Positions 53,236 to 62,510 of a DNA stretch of 64,000 nt are shown in pieces. The position numbers and the translations under genes are program-made. The stretch's first letter is position 1. Each line of letters starts with the position of its first letter. Origin of the DNA: Ensifer adhaerens (GTDB taxonomy: Bacteria > Pseudomonadota > Alphaproteobacteria > Rhizobiales > Rhizobiaceae); assembly GCF_002940685.1 (NCBI RefSeq), contig NZ_PNFP01000016.1, forward strand, positions 62,001 through 126,000. Direction: 5' to 3'. Below the pieces are notes generated by a model. It had not been told where the DNA came from and searched no databases. It worked only from the letters and a program-made list of their open reading frames with translations.

Positions 53236-53287
53236 TTTGGAAATCAGACTTTCGAAATCGCATTCTACTGCCGAAAATTGGAAAGTC
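53236..53287. promoter_or_regulatory. AT-rich repeat island in the LysR/GST divergent region
   Basis: Two near-direct repeats (TTTGGAAA at 53236-53243; ATTGGAAA at 53277-53284) and an inverted pair GACTTTC (53247-53253) / GAAAGTC (53281-53287) sit in DNA much richer in A/T than its surroundings. They are candidate LysR recognition and activation sites. Confidence 0.4.
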
Positions 53288-53366
53288 CTAGATTGATCTC
53301 GAAGGCGGTTCATCCCGGACCGCCGGAGGGCCGCGACGGTTCTCAAGCTCTTCGAGGACATCTCCC

Positions 53367-53978
53367 ATGAAACTCTACCGCCATCCGCTCTCCGGCCACT
53401 CGCACCGGGCGCAGCTTTTCCTGTCGCTGCTCGGCGTGCCGCATGAGTTGATCGACGTCGATCTCAAGGCACGGGCACACAAGGCGCCGGAATTCCTGGC
53501 GCTCAATCCCTTCGGCCAGGTTCCGGTGCTCGACGACGACGGCACGGTCATCGCCGACAGCAACGCCATCCTTGTCTATCTCGCCAAGAAGCTCGGTCGC
53601 ATCGACTGGCTGCCGGAAGATCCGGCCGCGGCGGCGAAGGTGCAGAAGTGGCTCTCGGTTGCCGCCGGCGACATCGCCTTCGGTCCGGCGGCAGCGCGCC
53701 TCGTCACCGTCTTCGGCGCCAATCTGCGCGCCGAGGACGCAATCGCCCGGGCACACCGGGTGCTTGCGCAGATCGATGCCGAACTCGCCGGGCACGACTT
53801 CCTGGTCGGTGCGCGGCCGACCATCGCCGACATCTCGCTCTATAGCTACATATCCGCAGCCCCCGAAGGCAATGTCGACCTTTCCGACTACGCCCATGTT
53901 CGCGCCTGGCTTTCGCGCATCGAGCACCTGCCCGGTTTCGTCGGCTTTGAGAAGACCGCCGTCGGCCTCGCCGCCTGA
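53367..53978 (+). CDS. Glutathione S-transferase family protein
   Basis: A 203-residue GST. The thioredoxin-like half ([66 protein letters not shown]) is complete with cis-proline and the glutathione-binding DSN. The helical half contains [25 protein letters not shown] lies 9 nt before the ATG. It is encoded 60 bp before a large flavo-iron-sulfur oxidoreductase, so the pair may detoxify an electrophile together. Confidence 0.9.
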   Translation: MKLYRHPLSGHSHRAQLFLSLLGVPHELIDVDLKARAHKAPEFLALNPFGQVPVLDDDGTVIADSNAILVYLAKKLGRIDWLPEDPAAAAKVQKWLSVAAGDIAFGPAAARLVTVFGANLRAEDAIARAHRVLAQIDAELAGHDFLVGARPTIADISLYSYISAAPEGNVDLSDYAHVRAWLSRIEHLPGFVGFEKTAVGLAA

Positions 53979-54038
53979 CCCAAGCTCCCCGGGGCGGCAA
54001 CGCTGCCCCGGTCCTCCTTCCAACCGGGACACCCGACC

Positions 54039-56105
54039 ATGCCGGACAACGCACAGCAGAAAAAGCCGGATTCGCCGTGGCACGAAGGCGAACTCGCCAT
54101 CCAGCGCAGCCTCGGCGTCGCCGAGCGCATGGATGCGACCGGACGCAATTTCGTGCGCACGTTCATGCCCGAGCAGCACCAGCAATTCTTCCCGATGCTG
54201 CCCTTCGCCATGTTCGGGGCCGTCGATGCGAACGGCGATGTCTGGGCGACGATGCGCGCAGCGGAACCCGGCTTCATGCAGGCGCCGGACGCCTGGAACC
54301 TCGATATACGGTTGCCGCGCGACCCGGACGATCCGGCCGATGCCGGCATGGAGGACGCGCACTCCATCGGCATGCTCGGCATCCAGCTCGAAACCCGGCG
54401 CCGGAACCGGCTGAATGGCGCGATCCGGCGCGACAGCGACGACGGCTTCACGCTCCGCGTCCGCCAGAGCTTCGGCAATTGCCCGCAATATATCCAGCTT
54501 CGCCAGTTCGCCTTCGTTCGCGACCCGCACCAGCCGGCCTCGGTGCGCCCGGTGCACGGCACCGCCATCGACGACCGCGCGCGCACCGTCATCGCCAATG
54601 CCGACACCTTCTTCGTCGCCTCCTACGTCGATCGTGACAGTGGCGAGCGCCAGGTCGACGTCTCCCATCGCGGCGGCAAGGCCGGTTTCGTACAGATCGG
54701 CGAGGACGGGGTGCTGACGATCCCGGACTTCTCCGGAAACCTGTTCTTCAACACGCTCGGCAATTTCATGCTCAACCCGCGCGCCGGGCTGCTGTTCGTC
54801 GATTTTGCCACCGGCGACATGCTGCAGATGACCGGTAGCGCCGAGGTCATCCTGTCTTCTCCGGAGGTTGCGGCCTTTCAAGGTGCCGAACGGCTGTGGC
54901 GCTTCCGGCCGGAAAAGGTCGTCTATCGCGAGGATGGCCTGCCGCTCCGCTGGGCCTTCGAGGAAGGCGGCTGGTCGCCGAGCCTCTCATCGACAGGCGA
55001 CTGGGACCAGGCGAAGGTCCGGCTTGAGGCCGCATCGCTTGCCGATGCTTGGCGTCCGTTCCGCATTGCCCGCGTCGAGGACGAGAGCACGACGATCCGC
55101 TCGCTCTATCTTCAGCCGGACGATGGCGTCGGGCTCATGGCCCACCAGGCCGGTCAGCACCTGCCCATTCGTATCAACCCTGAAGACGGCCAAAAGCCGC
55201 TCGTCAGGAGCTATACGCTTTCCTCGGCGCCGACGGATGGTCTCTATCGCATCAGCGTCAAGAAGGATGGTGCGGTTTCGAGACACCTGCACGGGCTGAA
55301 GCCGGGCGATCGGATCGAGGCGCGGGCGCCGGCAGGCAGCTTCACCATCGACGGGACCGAACGGCGTCCCGCCGTGCTGATCGGCGCCGGCGTCGGCATC
55401 ACGCCGGTCATCGCCATGCTCAAGCACATCGTCACCGAAAGCCGCCGCAAGCGGCGCACACGCCCGACCTGGGTCTTCCAGGCGGCCCGCTCCCTGGAAG
55501 AGCGCGCCTTCGATGGCGAAATCGCAAAGCTGGTCGAGGAAGGCGAGGGCAACATTCGTCTGGTGCGGGCACTGAGCCAACCGGCAACGGCCATCGAGAG
55601 CCGCGACTATGACATTGCCGGTCGCATCGACCTCAGCCATCTCAAGGCCACCCTGCCCTTCGACGACTACGATTTCTATCTCTGCGGCCCGGCCGCCTTC
55701 ACCCAGTCGCTCTATGACGGTCTGCGGGCGCTCAACATCGCCGATGCCCGCATCCATGCGGAGGCCTTTGGGCTGTCGTCGCTGACGCGGCGGCCGGATG
55801 GTGGCTCCGCCCCTGCAACAGCACCGGCTGCCAGCGCCCCCGTTCACGTCGTCTTTGCCAAGTCGAGCAAGGAGGCGCGCTGGCAGCCGGGCAATGGAAG
55901 CCTGCTCGATCTGGCCGAGGCGCGTGGGCTCAGCCCCGAATACGGTTGCCGCAACGGCAGTTGCGGCTCCTGCCGGACGCCGGTGCTGGAGGGTAAGGTA
56001 ACCTACCCCTCGCAGCCCTCCTTCCCGGTCGCCGAAGGCGAAGCGCTCATCTGCTGCGCCGTGCCGGCGGAAAGCGAGGCGGGCAATCTGCATCTTTCGC
56101 TCTGA
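54039..56105 (+). CDS. Three-part oxidoreductase: PNPOx-like flavin domain, ferredoxin reductase and 2Fe-2S ferredoxin
   Basis: A 688-residue fusion. Residues 1-300 resemble a pyridoxamine-phosphate-oxidase-like FMN-binding split barrel (FPMLPFAMFGAVDANGDVWA; GNLFFNTLGNFMLNPRAGLLF). Residues 340-580 are a ferredoxin-NADP reductase module with FAD motif RSYTLSS and NAD(P) motif LIGAGVGITPVIAML, ending LCGPAAF. Residues 600-688 are a plant-type 2Fe-2S domain with the cluster cysteines in YGCRNGSCGSCRTPVLEG and a fourth in LICCAVP. Electrons would run NAD(P)H to FAD to 2Fe-2S, with the N-terminal flavin as partner or active site. The substrate is unknown. Confidence 0.88.
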   Translation: MPDNAQQKKPDSPWHEGELAIQRSLGVAERMDATGRNFVRTFMPEQHQQFFPMLPFAMFGAVDANGDVWATMRAAEPGFMQAPDAWNLDIRLPRDPDDPADAGMEDAHSIGMLGIQLETRRRNRLNGAIRRDSDDGFTLRVRQSFGNCPQYIQLRQFAFVRDPHQPASVRPVHGTAIDDRARTVIANADTFFVASYVDRDSGERQVDVSHRGGKAGFVQIGEDGVLTIPDFSGNLFFNTLGNFMLNPRAGLLFVDFATGDMLQMTGSAEVILSSPEVAAFQGAERLWRFRPEKVVYREDGLPLRWAFEEGGWSPSLSSTGDWDQAKVRLEAASLADAWRPFRIARVEDESTTIRSLYLQPDDGVGLMAHQAGQHLPIRINPEDGQKPLVRSYTLSSAPTDGLYRISVKKDGAVSRHLHGLKPGDRIEARAPAGSFTIDGTERRPAVLIGAGVGITPVIAMLKHIVTESRRKRRTRPTWVFQAARSLEERAFDGEIAKLVEEGEGNIRLVRALSQPATAIESRDYDIAGRIDLSHLKATLPFDDYDFYLCGPAAFTQSLYDGLRALNIADARIHAEAFGLSSLTRRPDGGSAPATAPAASAPVHVVFAKSSKEARWQPGNGSLLDLAEARGLSPEYGCRNGSCGSCRTPVLEGKVTYPSQPSFPVAEGEALICCAVPAESEAGNLHLSL

Positions 56106-56173
56106 GCCCTGGTTCGGCTATGGATGATGCACCACATCATCATGCAGTCGACCTCGGCCGAGCGGGATGCGCC

Positions 56174-57394
56174 ATGAACGACCAACAGATACGCGATATC
56201 GTGCTCTGGCTCTCCGAACAGGGCCTCAAGGGACTGGACGAGCCGGAACTCTTTGCCGGGTTCTGCGAACAATGTCGGGCAGCCGGTCTCGACCTTGCCC
56301 GCGCGCTCGGACTGATCGACACGTTGCATCCCGAATTCGAGGGGCGCGCGTTCCAGTGGAACGATGAAAGCGAGATCACCCCGGAAGTCATCCAGTATGG
56401 CTCGACAACCACCGGCGAGGCCCTGCTGAACTGGCAGAACTCGATCTTCTACCACATGCTCTGCGATCAGGCGGCCGAGCGCCGCATCCGGCTCTCGGCC
56501 GGCGAAGGGACCACCTACAACATACTGGACCGGTTGAAGGGCGAAGGCCACACCGACTGCGTCAGCATGATCCACCACTTCACCGACCAGGGCCGCGTCG
56601 GCGAGATGGACTGTTTCTACTCCTATTGGACCACGCGGAGCGACGGCGGCTTCAGCGAGGATGATATCGCCGCACTCCGTATCCTGCTGCCGACGCTTGC
56701 GCTTGCGGTCAAGGCCGGCTCATGCGTGCGCATCATCGGCACCCTTGCGGACGTCTATCTCGGCGCCGACGCCGGCCAGCGCGTCGTCAAGGGCAGCATT
56801 GCCCGCGGGTCGGCCGAGCGCATCGAAACGGTGATGTGGTTTTCGGACCTGCGCGGCTATACGCGCATCTCGGACACCGCCGCGCCCGACGAAATCATCC
56901 CGCTCCTGAACGACTATTCGGGAACCGTGATCACCGCCATTCACGACCATGGCGGCAGCGTGCTAAAGCTGATCGGTGACGGTGTCCTGGCGATCTTCAA
57001 TGCCGACGATCCGGGAACCGCCTGCGCCAACGCGATCGCCGCCGAACGGCAGCTGCGCCGCATGCTCGCGGAACTCAACGCCCGCCGGCAAGGCGAAGGC
57101 AAGCCGACCACCGAGGTCTATCTCGGGCTTCACATCGGCGAAGTCTTCTACGGCAATATCGGCAGCCAGACCCGCCTCGATTTCACCGTGGTCGGGCCGG
57201 CGGTTAACGAAGTGAGCCGTATCTCTTCGATGTGCCGTTCGGTCGAGCGGCAGATGATCATGTCGTCTGAATTCGTTGAGGCCTGCCCGCCGGAAGAGCA
57301 GCAACACGCAGTGTCGCTCGGCCGTTTTGCGCTGCGCGGCATCGCCAGGGCAAAGGAGCTCTTTACCTGGGATCCGGAGTTGCCGGTGACGTGA
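56174..57394 (+). CDS. Soluble class III adenylate/guanylate cyclase
   Basis: A 406-residue cytoplasmic protein. The N-terminal 190 residues form an unrecognised sensor-like region (LSEQGLKGLDEPELFAGFCE to LPTLALAVKAGSCVRI) with no membrane helix. The cyclase domain (about 215-390) has the metal motif MWFSDLRGYTRISD, VLKLIGDGVLAIF and GLHIGEVFYGNIGS. The ATG at 56174 has GGGA 7 nt upstream; an ATG 18 codons earlier would add a His-rich leader. It probably makes cAMP; the trigger is unknown. Confidence 0.87.
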   Translation: MNDQQIRDIVLWLSEQGLKGLDEPELFAGFCEQCRAAGLDLARALGLIDTLHPEFEGRAFQWNDESEITPEVIQYGSTTTGEALLNWQNSIFYHMLCDQAAERRIRLSAGEGTTYNILDRLKGEGHTDCVSMIHHFTDQGRVGEMDCFYSYWTTRSDGGFSEDDIAALRILLPTLALAVKAGSCVRIIGTLADVYLGADAGQRVVKGSIARGSAERIETVMWFSDLRGYTRISDTAAPDEIIPLLNDYSGTVITAIHDHGGSVLKLIGDGVLAIFNADDPGTACANAIAAERQLRRMLAELNARRQGEGKPTTEVYLGLHIGEVFYGNIGSQTRLDFTVVGPAVNEVSRISSMCRSVERQMIMSSEFVEACPPEEQQHAVSLGRFALRGIARAKELFTWDPELPVT

Positions 57395-57405
57395 AAAGTC
57401 GGCGG

Positions 57406-57699
57406 TTACTGGCTCATCACGCCTGCCGAGAGGCGCGAGAGATGGCGGTGCTGCAGCTCCACCTGCACCTCGTCCTGAAAGTCCATCACCTGGCGGCGGA
57501 CCTCGTCCTCCGAGCAGCCGCAGGCGAAAAGTTCGTCGGCAAGCGCCCGGCACCGGCGGCGCCAGAATTGCAGCGCTTCGGCACCGTGCAGGTCTTCAAG
57601 TTCGGCGGCAGCGTTGCGGATGGCATTCAATCTCCTTGCCACCGGAAACGGAACAATGGTGTTGGTTTCCGTGGCTTCCACTGATTGATTGCCTGCCAT
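57406..57699 (-). CDS. Small conserved-type hypothetical protein (DUF6074-like)
   Basis: A 97-residue protein with an N-terminal TIVPFPVARRLNAIRNAAAELEDLHG segment and RCRALADELFACGCSEDEVRRQV, resembling small rhizobial proteins of the DUF6074 type. It has no signal peptide and is predicted to be mostly helical. The ATG at 57699 was preferred; the frame extends 33 codons upstream without a family-like N terminus. Function unknown. The 336 bp from here to the next gene (57700-58035) show no gene or clear signal. Confidence 0.6.
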   Translation of the reverse strand: MAGNQSVEATETNTIVPFPVARRLNAIRNAAAELEDLHGAEALQFWRRRCRALADELFACGCSEDEVRRQVMDFQDEVQVELQHRHLSRLSAGVMSQ

Positions 57700-58035
57700 C
57701 GTCTCGTTTGCCCCCTGGACTTCATGCGTTGACGTGAACGCACGAAGACGCCCTACGCTGTCGATATCGAGCAACTGCTCCGCCTCCGGTGTCCCCAATC
57801 GAAGGCGAACTGCTCTGCTGATTCCATTTCTACGAAGCCTATGGTTAACGTTTCCTTCCCAGCGGTGCCGAAGTGAACCGATTGCGTCTCGCAGGTGCCA
57901 GAGACATCGGTCGCGTCACGTGGCCGACACGCTTTCACGCTTTTCTGGGTTGGTTTCGATCCAAAAACATGACATTGAAAATCATCTTTCTATCAGCGCC
58001 CCCACGGCGCCCCCGCCCCCAGTGAGTGCACGTGC

Positions 58036-59754
58036 ATGCTGAAGCGTTTCTTCGCGTTCTACCGCCCCTATCGTGGCCTGTTCATCCTCGACTTCTCCTG
58101 TGCCGTGCTGTCGGGTCTTCTCGAACTCGGCTTCCCGATCGCGGTGAAGCTGTTCGTCGACCAGCTTCTGCCGAGCCAGGAATGGACGCTGATCCTGCTC
58201 TCCTCGGTCGGACTCCTCATCGTCTATCTGCTCAATACCGGCCTGATGGCGACCGTCACCTATTGGGGGCACATGCTTGGCATCAATATCGAGACGGACA
58301 TGCGTCGCATGGCCTTCGACCACATGCAAAAGCTCTCCTTCTCGTTCTTCGACAACCAGAAGACCGGCCATCTGGTCGGCCGGCTGACGAAGGATCTCGA
58401 AGAAATCGGCGAGGTCGCCCATCACGGACCCGAGGATCTGTTCATCGCGGTCATGACTTTCATCGGCGCGCTGGTGTTGATGCTGATGGTGCACTGGCAG
58501 CTGGCGCTGATAACGGCTGCCGTCGTGCCGCTGACCGCCTGGGTGACCAGCCGCTACGGCGGACGCATGACGCGGAATTTCCGCAATCTCTACGGCCGGG
58601 TCGGCGATTTCAACGCCCGCATCGAGGAGAATGTCGGCGGCATGCGCGTGGTGCAGGCCTTCGCCAACGAAGCGCATGAGCGCAGCCTGTTCGAAACCGA
58701 CAACCAGAACTATCGCCGCACCAAGCTCGAAGCCTACCGCATCATGGCCGCAAGCACGTCGCTCAGCTACATGAGCATGCGGCTGACGCAACTGATCGTG
58801 ATGATCACCGGCTGCTATTTCGTGCTGACGGGCGAACTGACGAATGGCGGCTTCGTCAGCTTCCTGCTTCTGGTCGGCGTCTTTTTCCGGCCGGTCGAGA
58901 AGATCAACTCGGTGATCGAGACCTATCCGAAGGGCATCGCCGGCTTCAGGCGCTTCCTCGAACTGATGGAGACCGAGCCCGATATCGAGGATCGCGCCGG
59001 TGCGGCCGCCGTCGCCGGCCTCAAGGGTGACATTTCCTATCGCGGCGTTTCGTTCGGCTACAGCGCCGAGAAACCGATCATCCAGAACATCGACCTGACG
59101 ATCCATGCCGGCGAGACCATCGCCTTTGTCGGCCCGTCAGGCGCCGGCAAGACGACGATCTGCTCGCTGCTGCCGCGCTTCTACGAGGTGAGCGAAGGCG
59201 CGATCACCGTCGACGGCACCGACATCCGCGATATCACCCTTTCGTCGCTGCGCGGCCAGATCGGCATCGTGCAACAGGATGTCTTCCTCTTCGCCGGCAC
59301 CATTCGCGACAACATCGCCTATGGCCGGCTCGGGGCGAGCGAAGCCGATATCCTCGACGCGGCGCGGCGCGCCAAGCTCGACCAGATGATCGCCGCCCTG
59401 CCCGATGGCATGGACACGGTGATCGGCGAACGCGGCGTCAAGCTTTCCGGCGGGCAGAAGCAGCGATTGGCGATCGCCCGCATGTTCCTGAAAAACCCGG
59501 CGATCCTCATTCTCGACGAGGCCACCTCGGCGCTCGACACCGAAACCGAGAGGGCGATCCAGCAGTCGCTTGCCGAGCTGTCCAGGGGACGGACGACGCT
59601 GATCATCGCGCACCGGCTGGCGACGATCCGCGATGCCGACCGCATCGTCGTCGTCGACGGCAGCGGCATTCGCGAGCAGGGTCCGCACGCAACGCTGCTT
59701 GCCGCCAAGGGCGCCTACAGCCGGCTCTACCACGCGCAGGCGGGCGCCGGCTGA
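58036..59754 (+). CDS. ABC exporter, fused membrane and ATPase domains (MsbA-like)
   Basis: A 572-residue half-transporter. The membrane domain (about 10-300) has FFDNQKTGHLVGRLTKDLEEI and the coupling region IEENVGGMRVVQAFANE. The ATPase domain has Walker A GPSGAGKTT, signature LSGGQKQR, Walker B ILILDEATSALD and switch IIAHRL. It probably works as a homodimer exporting a lipid or drug-like compound. The ribosome site before the ATG is weak. It is unrelated in detail to the exporter at 15007-16701. Confidence 0.88.
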   Translation: MLKRFFAFYRPYRGLFILDFSCAVLSGLLELGFPIAVKLFVDQLLPSQEWTLILLSSVGLLIVYLLNTGLMATVTYWGHMLGINIETDMRRMAFDHMQKLSFSFFDNQKTGHLVGRLTKDLEEIGEVAHHGPEDLFIAVMTFIGALVLMLMVHWQLALITAAVVPLTAWVTSRYGGRMTRNFRNLYGRVGDFNARIEENVGGMRVVQAFANEAHERSLFETDNQNYRRTKLEAYRIMAASTSLSYMSMRLTQLIVMITGCYFVLTGELTNGGFVSFLLLVGVFFRPVEKINSVIETYPKGIAGFRRFLELMETEPDIEDRAGAAAVAGLKGDISYRGVSFGYSAEKPIIQNIDLTIHAGETIAFVGPSGAGKTTICSLLPRFYEVSEGAITVDGTDIRDITLSSLRGQIGIVQQDVFLFAGTIRDNIAYGRLGASEADILDAARRAKLDQMIAALPDGMDTVIGERGVKLSGGQKQRLAIARMFLKNPAILILDEATSALDTETERAIQQSLAELSRGRTTLIIAHRLATIRDADRIVVVDGSGIREQGPHATLLAAKGAYSRLYHAQAGAG

Positions 59755-59852
59755 AGAGAGCTGCCGGCGCGGCATTGCATGTGCAGAAAGGGGGCGGTAC
59801 GAACACAGGCAAACACCGCCCCTGCCCCTCGTCGGACCGATCCGCCAGCGCC

Positions 59853-61415
59853 ATGACCTCTTCTGCACTCTCCGCCCTCGAACGCGCCCTAACCGCCCTG
59901 CCGCAAAACTATCCCGGCCCCGGCGGCGTCGCCGGTGTGGTCCGGGACGGGCAGGTTATCCTGCGCCATAGCTGGGGCTATGCGGATCTCAGCGCCCGCA
60001 GGCCGATGACGGCGGCAACGCGCATACCGATATGCTCGATCACCAAGCAATTAACCTGCGCCGTGCTTCTAGATGCCGTCGGCGAGCCGGCGAAGCTCGA
60101 CCGCGCACTCGACGCCTACCTGCCGCTGCTTGAAGGCAAGCGCCCGACCGTGGCCCATCTCTGTCACAACCAGTCGGGGCTGCGCGACTACTGGGCGCTG
60201 ACCGTGCTCCAGGGCGCCAGGCACGACGGCGTCTTCCGCCGTGAGGACGCACGCCCCCTGCTCTCCTCCGCCCGCTCCACGCATTTCGAGCCGGGCACGC
60301 GCTACTCCTATTCGAACGGCAATTTCCGTATCCTCGCCGACCTCATCGAAGAGCATACCGGCCGCTCGATGGCCGAACTCTACCAGCGCTCCGTCTTCGC
60401 TCCGGCTGACATGCCGACCGCGGCCCTCACCCCCGACACGAGCCTGCCACCCGGCGAGATCGTCGGCTATGAGGGCAATGAGGCGGTGGGCTACTTCGAG
60501 GCGATGAATCGCATCTACTGGGCGGGGGACGCCGGTGTTTCCGCCTCGCTCGACGATATGCTTGCCTGGGAATGTTTCATCGACCGGACGCGTGACGACG
60601 AGGGCAGCCTCTATCGCCGGCTTGCGGCACCGCAGGCCTATGCCGACGGCCGCCCGGCTTCCTATGGCTTCGGCCTTGCGCATGAAAATATCGGCGACGT
60701 CGCCGTCAGCGGCCATGGCGGCGCGCTTCGCGGCTTCCGCAGCCGCAGGCTTTACGCACCCGCTGAACGCCTTTCCGTCGTGGTGATGTTCAACCACGAA
60801 GCCGATGCCTACGCGGCGGCAACGACAGTGATGAAGGCAGCCCTTGGCCATGGGGATGCCGAGCCCGCGGCCGGCACTTGGGATGCCGGCGGCACCGGCA
60901 GCTATCTCGACCCTGAAACGGGCCTCGCACTCGTCACCAGGCCCATCGGCCAATCCCGCGTTTCGCTCAGCTTCGCCACGGCTGCCGAATCGCTTGTTGC
61001 CGGCCCTGATGGCGGAGCACGCTCGCCGGCCGTTAGCCTTCGTGTGGATGGCACCTCGCTTCACATGGACCGCCCGCGCGAGAACCTCACGGTCAATGCC
61101 GCGCGCATTTCCGGCAGCGCGCGACCCGACATCGCCGGCCGCTACCAGGCGGCTGAACTCGACGCCCGTCTCGACATCGTCTCCACCAACGGCGTCTTCT
61201 ACGGCGGGTTCGACGGTCCGCTTGGCACAGGCGCCATGCATGCCATGCGACCCCTGGCCGAAGATGTCTGGCTGCTTCGCTGCAAACGCTCGATGGATGC
61301 GCCGGCACCGGGAGACTGGACCGTGCTCATCCGGCGTGACGCCGAAGGCAAGGTGACGGGGCTGACTATCGGCTGCTGGCTCGCCCGGCGGATCGACTAT
61401 GCCAAGATCGGCTGA
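59853..61415 (+). CDS. dap: D-aminopeptidase, Ochrobactrum DAP type
   Basis: A 520-residue serine peptidase, the same length as the Ochrobactrum anthropi enzyme. The penicillin-recognising catalytic set is present: S62 and K65 in ICSITKQ, YSNGNFRILADLIEEHTGR (tyrosine general base) and the HGGALRG histidine. Two beta-barrel domains follow from about residue 330, with DVWLLRCKRSMDAPAPG and GLTIGCWLARRIDY matching DAP. It removes N-terminal D-amino acids, especially D-Ala, from short peptides and amides. No signal peptide is seen. The ATG at 59853 fits the family N terminus; a longer frame upstream does not. Confidence 0.92.
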   Translation: MTSSALSALERALTALPQNYPGPGGVAGVVRDGQVILRHSWGYADLSARRPMTAATRIPICSITKQLTCAVLLDAVGEPAKLDRALDAYLPLLEGKRPTVAHLCHNQSGLRDYWALTVLQGARHDGVFRREDARPLLSSARSTHFEPGTRYSYSNGNFRILADLIEEHTGRSMAELYQRSVFAPADMPTAALTPDTSLPPGEIVGYEGNEAVGYFEAMNRIYWAGDAGVSASLDDMLAWECFIDRTRDDEGSLYRRLAAPQAYADGRPASYGFGLAHENIGDVAVSGHGGALRGFRSRRLYAPAERLSVVVMFNHEADAYAAATTVMKAALGHGDAEPAAGTWDAGGTGSYLDPETGLALVTRPIGQSRVSLSFATAAESLVAGPDGGARSPAVSLRVDGTSLHMDRPRENLTVNAARISGSARPDIAGRYQAAELDARLDIVSTNGVFYGGFDGPLGTGAMHAMRPLAEDVWLLRCKRSMDAPAPGDWTVLIRRDAEGKVTGLTIGCWLARRIDYAKIG

Positions 61416-61495
61416 TGCGGCGCCCGCGTTGTCGGATATGTTGAGCAGAAGGGCGGCGACATGCCGCCAGTGACCTGGAACCGGAAGACCACAGC

Positions 61496-62281
61496 GTGAA
61501 ACAGAAGCGACCGACAGCCGCCCGCGACACCGGTCGACGCCCCGCGGCCGATGCCGGCAAACGCGTGACGATCGCCCGCGCGCTTTCCAAGCTTGGTTAC
61601 TGCTCACGCACGCAGGCCGAGACGCTCGTGCTTGAAGGACGCGTCAGCATAAACGGACGCAAAGCCCTGGATCTCACCGCATGGGTCGATATCGACAAGG
61701 ATCGCCTTGCCGTCGACGGTAAGGCCGTCCTTGCCGAAAACAAGGTCTATCTGATGCTGAACAAGCCGCGCGGACTGGTGACCACCCGGCACGACCCCGA
61801 GGGCCGACCGACAGTCTTCGATTGCCTGAAGGATATCGATTCCACCCATCTGTCGCCCGTCGGCCGCCTCGACAAGGCGAGCGAGGGCCTTCTGCTCTTC
61901 ACCAACGACACCGTGCTCGCGCAGCGGCTGCTCGACCCGGAAACCCATGTCGGCAAGGTCTACCACGTGCAACTGGCCGGGCAGATCGGCGACGCCCAGC
62001 TAACGCAAATGGTCGCCGGCATTGACGAAGGTGGCGAGACATTGCGTGCGGCCCGGGCCCAAAGTTTGAGGGCGGGCGACCGCAACATGTGGATCGAAGT
62101 AGAGCTCGAAGAAGGGCGCAATCGCCAGATCCGCCGCATGCTCGACGCGCTCGGCTTCGAGGTGCTGCGGCTGCTGCGGGTTTCGATCGGGACGGTCGCT
62201 CTCGGCGGCTTGCCGAAGGGCGCGACGCGTGCGCTCACCGCGGATGAAATCGCCTATCTGAGGCAGCGCACGGGCCTCTAG
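61496..62281 (+). CDS. RsuA/RluB-family pseudouridine synthase
   Basis: A 261-residue RNA-modifying enzyme. An N-terminal S4 RNA-binding domain (about 24-75, [31 protein letters not shown]) is followed by the synthase domain with the catalytic aspartate in [19 protein letters not shown] and [20 protein letters not shown]. It isomerises a uridine in rRNA; whether small or large subunit cannot be told from the sequence. The start is GTG at 61496, preceded by a basic leader typical of these proteins. Confidence 0.9.
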   Translation: MKQKRPTAARDTGRRPAADAGKRVTIARALSKLGYCSRTQAETLVLEGRVSINGRKALDLTAWVDIDKDRLAVDGKAVLAENKVYLMLNKPRGLVTTRHDPEGRPTVFDCLKDIDSTHLSPVGRLDKASEGLLLFTNDTVLAQRLLDPETHVGKVYHVQLAGQIGDAQLTQMVAGIDEGGETLRAARAQSLRAGDRNMWIEVELEEGRNRQIRRMLDALGFEVLRLLRVSIGTVALGGLPKGATRALTADEIAYLRQRTGL

Positions 62282-62315
62282 GTAAAACCGCGCCGATGCT
62301 TCCAGCGTCCGCGAT

Positions 62316-62363
62316 GGGTGGAAATCCACCCACGCCGGTGCCGTCATGTTTCCAAATCCACCC
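62316..62363. promoter_or_regulatory. Palindrome and direct repeat upstream of tctC
   Basis: GGGTGGA (62316-62322) and TCCACCC (62325-62331) form a dyad. AAATCCACCC from its right half recurs 32 bp on at 62354-62363, about three helical turns away. It is a candidate operator for the tricarboxylate transporter operon. Confidence 0.4.
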
Positions 62364-62510
62364 AAAGTCGATCCAGGCTCCTGACAAATGCGTCGGATCA
62401 TGGGGACAGACCGTTGTCTGTGCTAAGATTGCGTCCGCAAATGGGGGCACCCAGTACCGGCGTGGGAGGAAACCTTGCCGGCTGGCCATGTTTCATCCGG
62501 GAGGAAGAAG

